A stretch of DNA of 64,000 nt. Origin: Muribaculaceae bacterium (GTDB lineage Bacteria > Bacteroidota > Bacteroidia > Bacteroidales > Muribaculaceae). The notes under the pieces were generated by a model. It saw only the letters and a program-made list of their open reading frames with translations. It was not told the origin of the DNA and did no database searches. Positions 34,341 to 43,076 of the stretch are shown one piece after another. Each line of letters starts with the position of its first letter. Position 1 is the first letter of the stretch. A program made the translations under genes and the position numbers. Location of the stretch: assembly GCA_009775265.1 (NCBI GenBank), contig VSPG01000005.1, positions 23,592 through 87,591 of the forward strand. The letters are read 5' to 3'.

Positions 34341-35612
34341 ATGAACCGCAAGGATTTTGAACTGATGGCGCCTGTGGGCAGCTATGAATCGCTGCACGCG
34401 GCCATCGATGCCGGCGCCGACGCTGTATATTTCGGCGTGGAAGGACTGAACATGCGCGCCAAATCGAGTGCGAATTTCACCCTCGACGACCTCCGCAGTA
34501 TTGCCGAAACCTGTGCCGAGGCAGGCGTGAAAACCTATCTTACCGTAAACACGATAATCTACGACGACGAGCTCGAAGTGTGTCGCCGCATCTGCCGGGC
34601 GGCCCGTGAGGCGGGCATATCGGCTGTGATAGCTTCGGACATTGCCGCCATAAGCATCGCGCGCAGCGAGGGTGTGGAGGTGCATATCTCCACACAATGC
34701 AACATCAGCAATATCGAGGCGGTGAGATTTTATGCGCAGTATGCCGATGTGGTCGTGCTTGCCCGCGAACTGAACATGGAGCAGGTGCGCGCCATACACG
34801 ATGCCATCGTGGCTGATGACATACGCGGGCCGCACGGCGGTCTTGTGCGTCTGGAGATGTTCTGCCACGGAGCGCTGTGCATGGCCGTCAGCGGCAAATG
34901 TTATCTGAGCCTGCACCAGATGAACAGCAGTGCCAACCGCGGCAGCTGCACGCAGATATGCCGTCGCGGCTACCGTGTCACCGACCTCGAGACGTCCGAG
35001 GAGCTTGAAGTGGAAAACAAATACATAATGTCTCCCAAAGACCTGTGTACTATACATTTTCTTGACCGCATGGTCGAGGCCGGAGTGAGCGTGTTCAAAA
35101 TAGAGGGCCGCGCGCGCGGCCCGGAATATGTGCGTGTGGCCGTGGAGGCCTATTCCGATGCTCTCGACGCCGTGTGCAGGGGCGCCGACGCCTATACGCA
35201 GGAGCGCATCGGCGAGTGGCGCGCGTCTCTCGGCAAGATTTTCAACCGCGGCTTCTGGGACGGCTATTACATGGGGCAGCGCCTCGGCGAGTGGTCGGCC
35301 AAGTACGGTTCGTCGGCCACGCGTGTCAAGCACTATGTGGCCAAAGGCGTAAAGTGGTATTCGCGCCTTGGGGTAGGCGAATTTCTCATGGAAGCCGGCG
35401 AACTGTGCGTGGGCGATGAGGTGGTGGTGACGGGTCCGACTACCGGTGCGTTGATATTCAAGGTGGAGGATATCCGTGTCGACCTGAAGTCGGTGCAGAA
35501 GGCCGTCAAAGGCGACGCCTTCTCCATCCCTGTGCCTGCCAAGATACGTCCGGCCGACAGGCTCTATCGCTGGGAAGATACAAAAATTGCGCATGGCGAT
35601 GCTAAAGCCTGA
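34341..35612 (+). CDS. U32-family peptidase / tRNA hydroxylation-type protein
   Basis: 423 residues. Starts ELMAPVGSYESLHAAIDAGADAVYFGV, here identified by APVGSYESL and GADAVYFG, a TIM-barrel start. The U32 signature EMFCHGALCMAVSGKCYLS (about 173-191) with its conserved Cys residues is complete, followed by RGSCTQICRRGY. Relatives such as TrhP are needed for 5-hydroxyuridine formation in tRNA; others are annotated as collagenase-like peptidases. RNA modification is the more likely role. The 3' end overlaps rsmF by 20 bases, so the two are coupled. Confidence 0.88.
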   Translation: MNRKDFELMAPVGSYESLHAAIDAGADAVYFGVEGLNMRAKSSANFTLDDLRSIAETCAEAGVKTYLTVNTIIYDDELEVCRRICRAAREAGISAVIASDIAAISIARSEGVEVHISTQCNISNIEAVRFYAQYADVVVLARELNMEQVRAIHDAIVADDIRGPHGGLVRLEMFCHGALCMAVSGKCYLSLHQMNSSANRGSCTQICRRGYRVTDLETSEELEVENKYIMSPKDLCTIHFLDRMVEAGVSVFKIEGRARGPEYVRVAVEAYSDALDAVCRGADAYTQERIGEWRASLGKIFNRGFWDGYYMGQRLGEWSAKYGSSATRVKHYVAKGVKWYSRLGVGEFLMEAGELCVGDEVVVTGPTTGALIFKVEDIRVDLKSVQKAVKGDAFSIPVPAKIRPADRLYRWEDTKIAHGDAKA

Positions 35613-36951
35613 GTTTATTGCGTCGATTGCTTCTCTCGGTCCGGATTTCGAAGGTCTTGTCGGGGCTCTTTCCACAGAGCCGGAAGTAAGTGTGCGCATC
35701 AATTCTGCAAAGGGCGTGCGTGCAGCGGGGGCTTTTGAGCCTGTGCCGTGGTGCGCGGATGGTTTTTACCTGCCCGCTCGCGAGGCCTTCACTTTCGATG
35801 CCGCCATGCATCAGGGGCTGTACTATGTGCAGGATGCCTCGTCGATGGCTATGGCTGCTGTGGCCGCCCATATAGTCGAAGCCGGAGGCGGCGCGCCTCT
35901 GCGCTGGCTGGATGCCTGTGCCGCGCCCGGAGGCAAGACTACGGCCATAGCGTCGCGGCTGCCGGCCGGTTCGCAGCTTGTGGCCAACGAATACGACCGG
36001 CGTCGTGCGGCGGTGTTGGAGGAGAATGTGGCGAAATGGGGTAATCCCGACATCGCCTGTGTGTGTGGCGATGCCGTCCGTTTTGCCGGCATGCGCGGCG
36101 TGTTCGATGTCGTCAGCGCCGATGTGCCGTGTTCCGGCGAGGGCATGATGCGCAAAGACGCCGATGCGGCGGCCCAATGGAGCAGTGCCCTTGTGGCCGA
36201 CTGCGCACGCACGCAGTGGCGCATTGTAGAGGCGTTGTGGCAGGCTTTGCGTCCCGGAGGCACGTTTGTCTACAGCACGTGCACATTCAACCGCACCGAG
36301 AATGAAGACATCGTAGAGCGTATGGCGCGCGAATTAGGTGCCGAAGGCGTGGCCGTAGCAGCATTGGAACGCCCGGAAATATTGCGCGGGCTCTCGGTTT
36401 CGTTGCCGTGCTATCGCTTTTTGCCGGGACGCGTGCGCGGCGAGGGGCTGTTTCTGTGCGTTCTGCGCAAGCCCGGGATGGCTGATGCGGCTCCGTTGCG
36501 CGCGCCACGTATGACAGGGCGCCGTGATGCGGCTGCCGCGGCTGTGGATTCGTGGCTTGACTGCGACATGGCCGTGACGACGGCCTCGGATGGCAGTGTG
36601 TATGCGCTGCCGAGAGCACTTTCCGCTCTTGTGCCGGAAGCTCGCGGCATGCATGTGGCTCAGATGAAGGGGCGCGACATTGTGCCCGGACAGGCGGTGG
36701 CTTTGAGCACGGCGCTGCGCGAAGGTGCCTTCGTGGGAGTGGATGTGGATTATTCCGTGGCCATGGCGTATCTGCGTCGGGAAGCCGTGACTCTCGGCGA
36801 TGCGCCCCGCGGCATCGTGCTTCTGCGGTATTGCGGGCGTCCGCTCGGGTTTGCAAAAAATCTCGGAAACCGTGCCAACAACATGTATCCACAGGCGTGG
36901 CGCGTCATGAGCACCCATGTGCCCGATACGCCGCCTTGTGTGGTTGTGTGA
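35593..36951 (+). CDS. rsmF: RsmF-like rRNA cytosine-C5 methyltransferase (NOL1/NOP2/Sun)
   Basis: 452 residues from the ATG at 35,593, overlapping the U32 gene by 20 bases; another in-frame ATG lies at 35,599. AdoMet motif DACAAPGGKTTAIASRL, catalytic Cys motif ADVPCSGEGMMRK and the second Cys in FVYSTCTFNRTENE are typical. The C-terminal third contains the RsmF-type extension with a PUA-like end (RGIVLLRYCGRPLGFAKN). It makes m5C in 16S rRNA; the exact target base is inferred from family only. Confidence 0.88.
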   Translation: MAMLKPEFIASIASLGPDFEGLVGALSTEPEVSVRINSAKGVRAAGAFEPVPWCADGFYLPAREAFTFDAAMHQGLYYVQDASSMAMAAVAAHIVEAGGGAPLRWLDACAAPGGKTTAIASRLPAGSQLVANEYDRRRAAVLEENVAKWGNPDIACVCGDAVRFAGMRGVFDVVSADVPCSGEGMMRKDADAAAQWSSALVADCARTQWRIVEALWQALRPGGTFVYSTCTFNRTENEDIVERMARELGAEGVAVAALERPEILRGLSVSLPCYRFLPGRVRGEGLFLCVLRKPGMADAAPLRAPRMTGRRDAAAAAVDSWLDCDMAVTTASDGSVYALPRALSALVPEARGMHVAQMKGRDIVPGQAVALSTALREGAFVGVDVDYSVAMAYLRREAVTLGDAPRGIVLLRYCGRPLGFAKNLGNRANNMYPQAWRVMSTHVPDTPPCVVV

Positions 36952-37042
36952 CAGACATGGGGCAGAGTCAAAACGGGCTAATTTCTTTTTTGTAATGTGC
37001 TGAAAAACACAAAATAAATTATTGAAAATGTAAATGTGATTC

Positions 37043-37073
37043 TTTGTTAAGTGGCGGAAGATGACTAATTTTG
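37043..37073 (+). promoter_or_regulatory. Promoter of the small membrane protein gene
   Basis: TTTG (37,043-37,046), 19 bases, TAATTTTG (37,066-37,073); both perfect. It indicates that the start of the 37-38.6 kb islet is still transcribed. Confidence 0.7.
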
Positions 37074-37114
37074 CGACACATCTTGGCGAAAGCCTGCGCC
37101 TTTGTTTTATAATT

Positions 37115-37375
37115 ATGGACTTTCATACTTGGATGAGCATTACCATGGCTATGCTTGGTGTTATATTAGCGGCTGTAATATGTTGGCAAGTGTATGTGTC
37201 GATTGATATGCGTCAATATCGCAAGGACTTTGCAAAACTACGACTCGATATAGAGATTGAAAAACAGGCCCAATGTAATGCGCTGCGTGAATTTGCTGCT
37301 GAAACGAGACTTCTTGGGGCTGTGTACGCGAATACCTTGACGAAAACAGCATCGCCGCTTTTGTGGTTTCGCTAA
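37115..37375 (+). CDS. Small membrane protein of unknown function
   Basis: 86 residues from the ATG at 37,115, just downstream of a perfect promoter. One hydrophobic helix (about 8-28, MAMLGVILAAVICWQVYV) is followed by a charged amphipathic region that could form a coiled coil (YRKDFAKLRLDIEIEKQ). Not recognised. The C-terminus may be truncated, since the following sequence holds only broken frames until the ORF6N gene. The charged helix after a single membrane anchor recalls small structural or toxin-like membrane proteins, but nothing specific supports this. Confidence 0.5.
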   Translation: MDFHTWMSITMAMLGVILAAVICWQVYVSIDMRQYRKDFAKLRLDIEIEKQAQCNALREFAAETRLLGAVYANTLTKTASPLLWFR

Positions 37376-37470
37376 TCTCGTTGTATTTCTCCCTTACGAT
37401 ATGATATTTCATGGCTCAAATAGGCTAAGAATAAACCAAAGAACAACTAAAAACGAAAGAGCAAGTAAAA

Positions 37471-38016
37471 TTGTCTCAAGTCGAGCACGCACTGATTAAA
37501 CTGCGCGGGCAGGAGATGATTCTTGACAGCAAGGTCGCGGAATTATACGGAGTGGAGACCCGTGAGGTAAATCAGGCTGTGAAAAACAACCCGGAAAAAT
37601 TCCCCGATGGATATGTTCTCACGCTTGACTCTGACGAACTCGCGGATTTGCGGTCAAAATTTTTGATTGCAAATCTGTCGCCCAAATCTCGTGTGCTCCC
37701 GAAGGCCTTCACCGAGAAAGGGTTGTATATGCTCGCGACTATTCTTAAGTCCCCACGCGCTACACAGACCACGCTCGCGGTAGTAGAGACGTTTGCCAAG
37801 ATTCGTGAGCTTTCGCGTACAGTGGCGGAACTGGCTGAAACTCCGGAAGAGTTCAAACAAAGATCCCTTATGCAACGGAGCGGAGAAATACTCGCCGACA
37901 TTATGGATGATGATTTGTCCATCAGCGATACCGAGACATCCATTGAGCTGAACTTCGCCGTGCTGAAATTCAAGCATACGGTTAAACGCAAGAAAGACAT
38001 CAAAGACAATATATAA
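37471..38016 (+). CDS. ORF6N-domain protein (phage/mobile-element type DNA-binding)
   Basis: 181 residues counted from a TTG at 37,471; no ATG lies between the preceding in-frame stop (37,432) and the domain. Residues about 8-95 match ORF6N: IKLRGQEMILDSKVAELYGV and NQAVKNNPEKFPDGYVLTL, then VLPKAFTEKGLYMLATILKS. The C-terminal half is helical and charged. ORF6N proteins are common in phages, plasmids and genomic islands and are thought to bind DNA. Either the TTG is the true start or the gene has lost its native 5' end; the degraded MerR gene next to it favours decay. Confidence 0.7.
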   Translation: MSQVEHALIKLRGQEMILDSKVAELYGVETREVNQAVKNNPEKFPDGYVLTLDSDELADLRSKFLIANLSPKSRVLPKAFTEKGLYMLATILKSPRATQTTLAVVETFAKIRELSRTVAELAETPEEFKQRSLMQRSGEILADIMDDDLSISDTETSIELNFAVLKFKHTVKRKKDIKDNI

Positions 38017-38104
38017 CGAACAAAAAACGAAAGCAAAATGAAAAAGTTAATGGCAATCTTTGTGGCTCGTTCTATCCAACTTACATTCGGCTCTGCAATA
38101 TAAT

Positions 38105-38485
38105 GTCAATGCCACCAAATCCTACTACAAAATAGGCGAGGTAGCAGAAATGCTCGACGTGTAGATATACACACTCAAATACTGGGAAACGCAGTTTGAC
38201 GAGCTTGACCCTCCACGGCTGAACAAACAACGCCGCTACACTCCTGCGGACATCGAGATTGTCAAGCGGATAATGGAGTTGCTTTATGTGCGCAAATACC
38301 GCATAGAGGCAGCTAAGGAGGCGATGCACGGCTATCGCAGGCGCAAGCCGAGGCGTGTTCCTCTGTGCAGGTCTCAGAAAGATGCGCTAAATCTTTTGAG
38401 TGAGATTAAGACTATGACCCAAGACGAGCATATTCTTGTCAGGGTCGAGGCTATTGAAGCGTGGATAAAAAGGACTGAGGAGTAA
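38105..38485 (+). pseudogene. MerR-family regulator with in-frame nonsense codon
   Basis: In one frame the DNA reads SYYKIGEVAEMLDV, then TAG (38,162-38,164), then YTLKYWETQFDEL and RRYTPADIEIVKRIMELLYV, a MerR winged-helix DNA-binding domain interrupted at the turn where Pro, Ser or Ala is usual. No start codon is available upstream in this frame; instead a short frame at 38,038-38,103 (MKKLMAIFVARS...) looks like the cut-off signal peptide of another protein. The downstream 70 codons from the ATG at 38,273 are only the C-terminal remnant. Most likely a non-functional gene. Confidence 0.8.
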
Positions 38486-38688
38486 AACAAGACGGACTGC
38501 CAAAATTAATAGGCTGTCCGCTTCCGTAGTTATCGCGAACGAACTTTGTGCCTAAAATCCGGCAGGGGACGACATTCACCGCGTTTGCCACGCAGGATGT
38601 GCAGGTAGAATAAATATAAAACGATAAGGGGGGCGGTCGTAAATCATAATAACGACACATCCCCCCCCCTGTTTTATATGTTAGGGGT
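38486..38688. other. Intergenic end of islet with G/C-run hairpin
   Basis: No gene seen. A run of six G (about 38,625-38,630) and a run of nine C (38,661-38,669), with GTCGT/ACGAC between them, can form a hairpin. It could end der transcription on the minus strand, although the U-run there is short. Confidence 0.4.
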
Positions 38689-40008
38689 TCAGCTCTTGTC
38701 GCGCATGAAAATCTGCACCGGTGTGCCGCAGAAGTCCCAGTGCTCGCGTATCTTGTTCTCCAGGAAGCGGCGGTAGGGTTCCTTGACCCATTGCGGCAGG
38801 TTGCAGAAGAACACGAAAGTGGGCACTGCCGAGTCCTTAAGCATTGTGATGTATTTTATCTTCACGAATTTGCCCTTGTTGCTCGGCGGCGGGCATTCGG
38901 CGATTTCCTCAAGCATCACGCGGTTGAGTTCGGATGTCGGTACCTGCCGGCGTCTGTTCTTGTACACGTCCACGGCTGTTTCCAGCACCTTGAAGATGCG
39001 CTGCTTGGTGAGCGCCGATGCGAATATGATGGGGAAATCGGTGAACGGCGCGAAACGTTCGCGTATGGCCGCTTCGTAGTGCTTTATTGCGGCTGTGCTT
39101 TTGTCCTCTACGAGGTCCCATTTGTTCACCACCACCACAAGGCCCTTTTTGTTGCGCTGTATCAGCGAGAATATGCTCACATCCTGCGATTCTATGCCGC
39201 GAGTGGCGTCAATCATGAGGATGCACACATCGCTCGCCTCAATAGAGCGTATGCTGCGTATCACGGAGTAGTACTCGATGTCCTCGTGTACCTTGTTTTT
39301 CTTTCGTATGCCCGCTGTGTCGACGAGGTAGAAGTCGAAGCCGAATTTGTCGTAGCGCGTGTATATGCTGTCGCGGGTGGTGCCGGCTATGTCGGTGACG
39401 ATGTGGCGGTCTTCGCCGATGAATGAGTTGATGAGCGAGCTTTTTCCCGCATTCGGGCGTCCCACGATGGCGAAGCGGGGGATTTCTTCCAGCTGTTCGC
39501 CGTTGTCGTCGGCTTCGGGCAGGTCTTTGACTACTTCGTCGAGCAGGTCGCCGGTGCCGTAGCCGTTGACTGCCGATATGGGGTACGGCTCGCCGAGCCC
39601 CAGAGCGTAGAATTCCGGCACGTTGTACAGCCATTCGTTGCTGTCCACTTTGTTGGCCACCAGTATGACGGGTTTGCGGCTCTTGCGCAGAATCTCGGCC
39701 ACGTGGTCGTCGAGGTCTGTGACGCCGTTCATGGCGTCGACTACGAACAGTGTCACGTCGGCCTGCTCGATGGCGAGCTCCACCTGCTTGTTGATTTCGC
39801 TTTCGAACACGTCTTCGGAGTTCACCACCCATCCGCCGGTGTCGACGATGGAAAATTCACGGCCAGTCCAGTCGACCTTGCCGTACTGGCGGTCGCGGGT
39901 GGTGCCGGCGGTATCGTCGACAATGGCCGTGCGGCTCTGCGTCAGACGGTTGAAAAGCGTGCTTTTGCCCACGTTCGGGCGGCCTACTATGGCTACGAGC
40001 TGGCTCAT
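38689..40008 (-). CDS. der: Ribosome biogenesis GTPase Der (EngA)
   Basis: 439 residues with two tandem G domains, each with its own P-loop: GRPNVGKSTLFNRL (about 8-21) and GRPNAGKSSLINSF (about 184), plus DTGGW and DTAGI switch motifs and NKVD/NKWD. A C-terminal KH-like domain ends the protein. It is essential for 50S maturation. Last gene of the DUF177-rpmF-fabH-era-der cluster, 40 bases after era. Confidence 0.97.
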   Translation of the reverse strand: MSQLVAIVGRPNVGKSTLFNRLTQSRTAIVDDTAGTTRDRQYGKVDWTGREFSIVDTGGWVVNSEDVFESEINKQVELAIEQADVTLFVVDAMNGVTDLDDHVAEILRKSRKPVILVANKVDSNEWLYNVPEFYALGLGEPYPISAVNGYGTGDLLDEVVKDLPEADDNGEQLEEIPRFAIVGRPNAGKSSLINSFIGEDRHIVTDIAGTTRDSIYTRYDKFGFDFYLVDTAGIRKKNKVHEDIEYYSVIRSIRSIEASDVCILMIDATRGIESQDVSIFSLIQRNKKGLVVVVNKWDLVEDKSTAAIKHYEAAIRERFAPFTDFPIIFASALTKQRIFKVLETAVDVYKNRRRQVPTSELNRVMLEEIAECPPPSNKGKFVKIKYITMLKDSAVPTFVFFCNLPQWVKEPYRRFLENKIREHWDFCGTPVQIFMRDKS

Positions 40009-40048
40009 AAATGTCTTTTTGGGGTTTGCTGTTGCAAAATTAGCTTAA

Positions 40049-40939
40049 TTATTCGATATATCCAAAGGCGCGCAGTGCCTTGTCGCGGTTTCGCCAGTTG
40101 GGCTCTACCTTTACGAACAGCTCCAGGAACACGTTCTTGTCAAAGAACAGGGCGATGTCTTTCCGTGCTTCCGTGCCTACGCGTTTTAGCATGGAGCCTC
40201 CTTTGCCTATGAGTATGCCTTTCTGGCTGTCGCGTTCCACATAGATTACGGCCATGATATGGATGCTCTTTTCTTTTTCCTCGAATTTTTCTACGATTAC
40301 TTCTGTGGAGTAGGGTACCTCCTTGTCGTAGTTGAGCAGGATTTTCTCGCGTATTATTTCCGTGACGAAGAATCGCGCGGGTTTGTCGGTCAGGGCGTCC
40401 TTGCCGAAATACGGCTCGCCCTCGGGCAGGAGTTCCACGATGCGTGCCATCAGGTTCGACACGTTGAAGTGCTCTTTGGCCGAGGCTGGGAATATTTCTG
40501 CATTCGGCAGTGTCAGCCGCCAGCGGTCCACGATTTCCTCGAGCTGCTCGTTGTTTTTTACGAGGTCTATCTTGTTGATGACAAGCAGTACCGGTACATT
40601 CTCCCTGGCCACTTTGCCGAGGAATTCGGCGTTCTTCATCGGGTCTTCCACCACGTCCGTCACATACAGCAGCACGTCGGCATCGGTGAGGGCGCTCTGG
40701 CTGAAGTCGAGCATGCTTTCCTGAAGTTTGTATTTGGGTTTGAGCACGCCGGGGGTGTCGCTGAACACTATCTGGTATTCTGGCGTGTTCACGATGCCCA
40801 TTATGCGGTGGCGCGTGGTCTGTGCCTTTGAGGTGATGATGCTTACGCGTTCGCCCACGAGGTCGTTCATGAGCGTGGATTTGCCCACGTTGGGATTGCC
40901 GACTATGTTTACGAATCCCGATTTATGTTTTTCGGTCAT
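40049..40939 (-). CDS. era: GTPase Era
   Basis: 296 residues from the ATG at 40,939. P-loop GNPNVGKSTLMNDL, DTPGVLKPKYKLQ (switch II), NKIDL (G4), SAKEHFN (G5), then a KH domain with GILIGKGGSMLKRVGTEAR. It binds the 3' end of 16S rRNA and assists 30S assembly. The ATG follows fabH by 88 bases, with a small hairpin in between. Confidence 0.97.
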   Translation of the reverse strand: MTEKHKSGFVNIVGNPNVGKSTLMNDLVGERVSIITSKAQTTRHRIMGIVNTPEYQIVFSDTPGVLKPKYKLQESMLDFSQSALTDADVLLYVTDVVEDPMKNAEFLGKVARENVPVLLVINKIDLVKNNEQLEEIVDRWRLTLPNAEIFPASAKEHFNVSNLMARIVELLPEGEPYFGKDALTDKPARFFVTEIIREKILLNYDKEVPYSTEVIVEKFEEKEKSIHIMAVIYVERDSQKGILIGKGGSMLKRVGTEARKDIALFFDKNVFLELFVKVEPNWRNRDKALRAFGYIE

Positions 40940-40970
40940 ATGCTTGAAGTTTGGTTGCTTGTAATATAAC

Positions 40971-41000
40971 AAAGATAGCATCCGAAAGGACGCTATCTTT
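40971..41000 (-). terminator. Weak hairpin between fabH and era
   Basis: AAAGATAGC (40,971-40,979) pairs with GCTATCTTT (40,992-41,000). On the minus strand the U-run after it is short, so it may only attenuate transcription into era. On the plus strand it is followed by TTTTT-like sequence. Confidence 0.5.
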
Positions 41001-41027
41001 TTGTGAAAATATTTTTCGGCAGGGCTG

Positions 41028-42014
41028 TTATATGTCCCACACTATGTACATGGCGCCCCATGTGAAGCCTGCCCCGAATGCCGTCAGCATCAGTTTCGAG
41101 CCTTTGTGCAGGCGGTCTTTGTATTCGTCGAGGCAAAGAGGTATGCTGGCTGCCGATGTGTTGCCGGTGTGCTGGATGTTCACGAGCACCTTGTCCATGG
41201 GGAATCCGGCGCGGTCTGCCACTGCCTCGATGATTCGCAGGTTGGCCTGATGGGGGATGAGGTAGTCCACGTCGTCCACGGTGAGGCCGTTGCGGCGCAT
41301 CACGTCCTGGGTGGATGTCAGCATGTCGGTCACGGCATGTTTGTACACATAGCGTCCGTCCTGAAGCACATAGTGCTCGTCGGCGTCCACTGTGGCGTGG
41401 CTTGCGGGCTTTGCCGAGCCGCCTGCGGGCATGATGAGATGCTCGAGGCCGCCTCCGTCCACGTGCAGCACGGCGTCTATCACGCCTACGCCCTTTTCTT
41501 CGGTGGGCTCGACGAGCACGGCGGCCGCGCCGTCACCGAACAGCGGGCAGGTGGAGCGGTCTTTGTAGTTCGTCATCGACGACATCATCTCGGCTGCCAC
41601 CACTATCACCTTCTTGTACATGCCTCCGCGGATGTATGCGGTGGCGTCCTGCAAAGCCACGATGAATCCTGCGCATGCAGCCTGCACGTCGTAGCCGTAG
41701 CCGGCAGTGAGGCCTACGCCATGTGCTATTATGCTTGCCGTGGAGGGAAAGCGGTAGTCGGGGTTGGACGTGGCGCAGATTACGAGGTCGATTTCGTCAA
41801 GGCCCGTGCCTGTGCTTTCCAGCAGCCGCTGCACGGCTTTGATGCCCATGTAGGACGAACCGGCGCCTTCTTCTTTAAGGATATGGCGCTGCTTGATTCC
41901 TACGCGGGTGGTAATCCACTCGTCGTTGGTGTCGACCATGCGCGACAGGTCGTCGTTGGTGAGTATGTCGTCAGGCACGTAGGATGCGATGCCTGTAATT
42001 TTCGCGTTAAGCAT
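41028..42014 (-). CDS. fabH: Beta-ketoacyl-ACP synthase III
   Basis: 328 residues. The catalytic triad is visible: Cys in VQAACAGFIVAL, His in YLIPHQANLRII, Asn in HTGNTSAASIP. It condenses acetyl-CoA (or a branched acyl-CoA) with malonyl-ACP to start fatty acid synthesis. It lies downstream of rpmF with a terminator-like hairpin between, suggesting that part of the transcripts stop before fabH. Confidence 0.96.
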   Translation of the reverse strand: MLNAKITGIASYVPDDILTNDDLSRMVDTNDEWITTRVGIKQRHILKEEGAGSSYMGIKAVQRLLESTGTGLDEIDLVICATSNPDYRFPSTASIIAHGVGLTAGYGYDVQAACAGFIVALQDATAYIRGGMYKKVIVVAAEMMSSMTNYKDRSTCPLFGDGAAAVLVEPTEEKGVGVIDAVLHVDGGGLEHLIMPAGGSAKPASHATVDADEHYVLQDGRYVYKHAVTDMLTSTQDVMRRNGLTVDDVDYLIPHQANLRIIEAVADRAGFPMDKVLVNIQHTGNTSAASIPLCLDEYKDRLHKGSKLMLTAFGAGFTWGAMYIVWDI

Positions 42015-42065
42015 TGCTTTGTGTTTGTGTGTGTTGAAGGAAAGAGGCGCGCGGTGCGCGTCAAC

Positions 42066-42107
42066 GAAAAAGCGGCCCTGAGAGCACTTGTGTGTGGCTC
42101 TTAGGGC
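42066..42107 (-). terminator. Terminator/attenuator between rpmF and fabH
   Basis: GCCCTGAGAGC (42,075-42,085) pairs with GCTCTTAGGGC (42,097-42,107), including one G-U pair. On the minus strand it is followed by GGCCGCTTTTTC. Located 36 bases after the rpmF stop. Confidence 0.65.
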
Positions 42108-42142
42108 GCAATCGCTTGATGATGCAAGGCGTTAAGCCGCAA

Positions 42143-42328
42143 TTAGATAGCGGCGTCCTTTACGATAGCCTGCTTGCCACGGTAGTAGCCGCATTCGCCA
42201 CACACGGTGTGGTAGAGATGCCATGCGCCGCAGTTGGGGCAGAGAGCGATAGTGGGAACCACTGCCTTGTCGTGGGTGCGACGTTTGGCGGTGCGGGTCT
42301 TGGATTGTTTGCGTTTAGGATGTGCCAT
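42143..42328 (-). CDS. rpmF: 50S ribosomal protein L32
   Basis: 61 residues. Starts MAHPKRKQSKTRTAKRRTHD, the L32 signature. A four-Cys zinc site (Cys30, Cys33, Cys43, Cys46) is intact, so this is the zinc-binding form. Follows DUF177 by about 100 bases, an order conserved across bacteria. Confidence 0.98.
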   Translation of the reverse strand: MAHPKRKQSKTRTAKRRTHDKAVVPTIALCPNCGAWHLYHTVCGECGYYRGKQAIVKDAAI

Positions 42329-42429
42329 TGGTGTTATATGTTATTTTGTTTTTTAATATTTTATGTCGGCTCTGCTTGTGGCGATGGCGAGTCTCTCCTC
42401 GGCTTTGCCGTGCGGTGCTTGTTCGGCGC

Positions 42430-43002
42430 CTACTCCTCGGCTTCGCTTCCGAGCCCCTTCAGGGCATCCCAGCGCGGGTCGGTCTCTGCGGCGGGCGCGT
42501 CTGCTGCGTCGATTTCCTCCAGGAACTCATCGGCATCCGGGTCGGAAGCTCCTGCGCGGTGCTTCTTCAGGATGGCCGACATCTGCCGGTTGCACTTGCC
42601 CATCGGGTGCACGTGCTTGATGGGTATGGCCAGCACCACGGTGTCGTAGAGCATATAGGCCACGTTCAGGAAATTGTCGCTGTCGGGGATTTCAAGCAGG
42701 GTGTCGCTGTCGTCGTTGTAGTCGTCGCCGTATTTCACGGTGATTTCATAACGAGTGTCTATCGGCATGTGCAGGTCGTCGAGACAACGGTCGCACAACA
42801 GGAGCACCTCGCCCGAAACGACAAAGGTCAAGGCATACACATCGCCGTTGTAGTCTACCGTGAGGCGCACGTTTATGTCGGCGTCGCGCACATCGGTGTT
42901 TTCCATATTGGCGAAAAACTGCTTGTCAAGATGATAGTCGAAACTGTGTGTGCCCTTTGTCAGGCTCTTGAGCGGCAGTTTGAATGCGGTAAACTTTCCC
43001 AT
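42430..43002 (-). CDS. DUF177/YceD family protein
   Basis: 190 residues from the ATG at 43,002. The family core is VVSGEVLLLCDRCLDDLHMPI with its CxxC, and the C-terminus has IPIKHVHPMGKCN and DPRWDALKGL, both conserved in YceD/DUF177. In plants and bacteria the family is linked to 23S rRNA accumulation. It heads the rpmF-fabH-era-der cluster and has a perfect promoter at 43,027-43,058. Confidence 0.92.
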   Translation of the reverse strand: MGKFTAFKLPLKSLTKGTHSFDYHLDKQFFANMENTDVRDADINVRLTVDYNGDVYALTFVVSGEVLLLCDRCLDDLHMPIDTRYEITVKYGDDYNDDSDTLLEIPDSDNFLNVAYMLYDTVVLAIPIKHVHPMGKCNRQMSAILKKHRAGASDPDADEFLEEIDAADAPAAETDPRWDALKGLGSEAEE

Positions 43003-43026
43003 AACGGAGTAGGTTGAAAAACTTTG

Positions 43027-43058
43027 CAAAGTTAGTACTTTACGCTTAATTATCCAAA
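43027..43058 (-). promoter_or_regulatory. Promoter of the DUF177-rpmF-fabH-era-der cluster
   Basis: On the minus strand TTTG (43,058-43,055), 20 bases, TAACTTTG (43,034-43,027), both perfect. The -7 box overlaps a 14-bp perfect palindrome AACTTTGCAAAGTT (43,020-43,033). Confidence 0.8.
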
Positions 43059-43076
43059 GAATCGCCGTTTTTTTTG

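Noticed and set aside
38162..38164. Recoded TAG (readthrough or pyrrolysine) in the MerR gene
   Set aside because: The gene also lacks a start codon and sits in degraded sequence, so a simple nonsense mutation is the better explanation.
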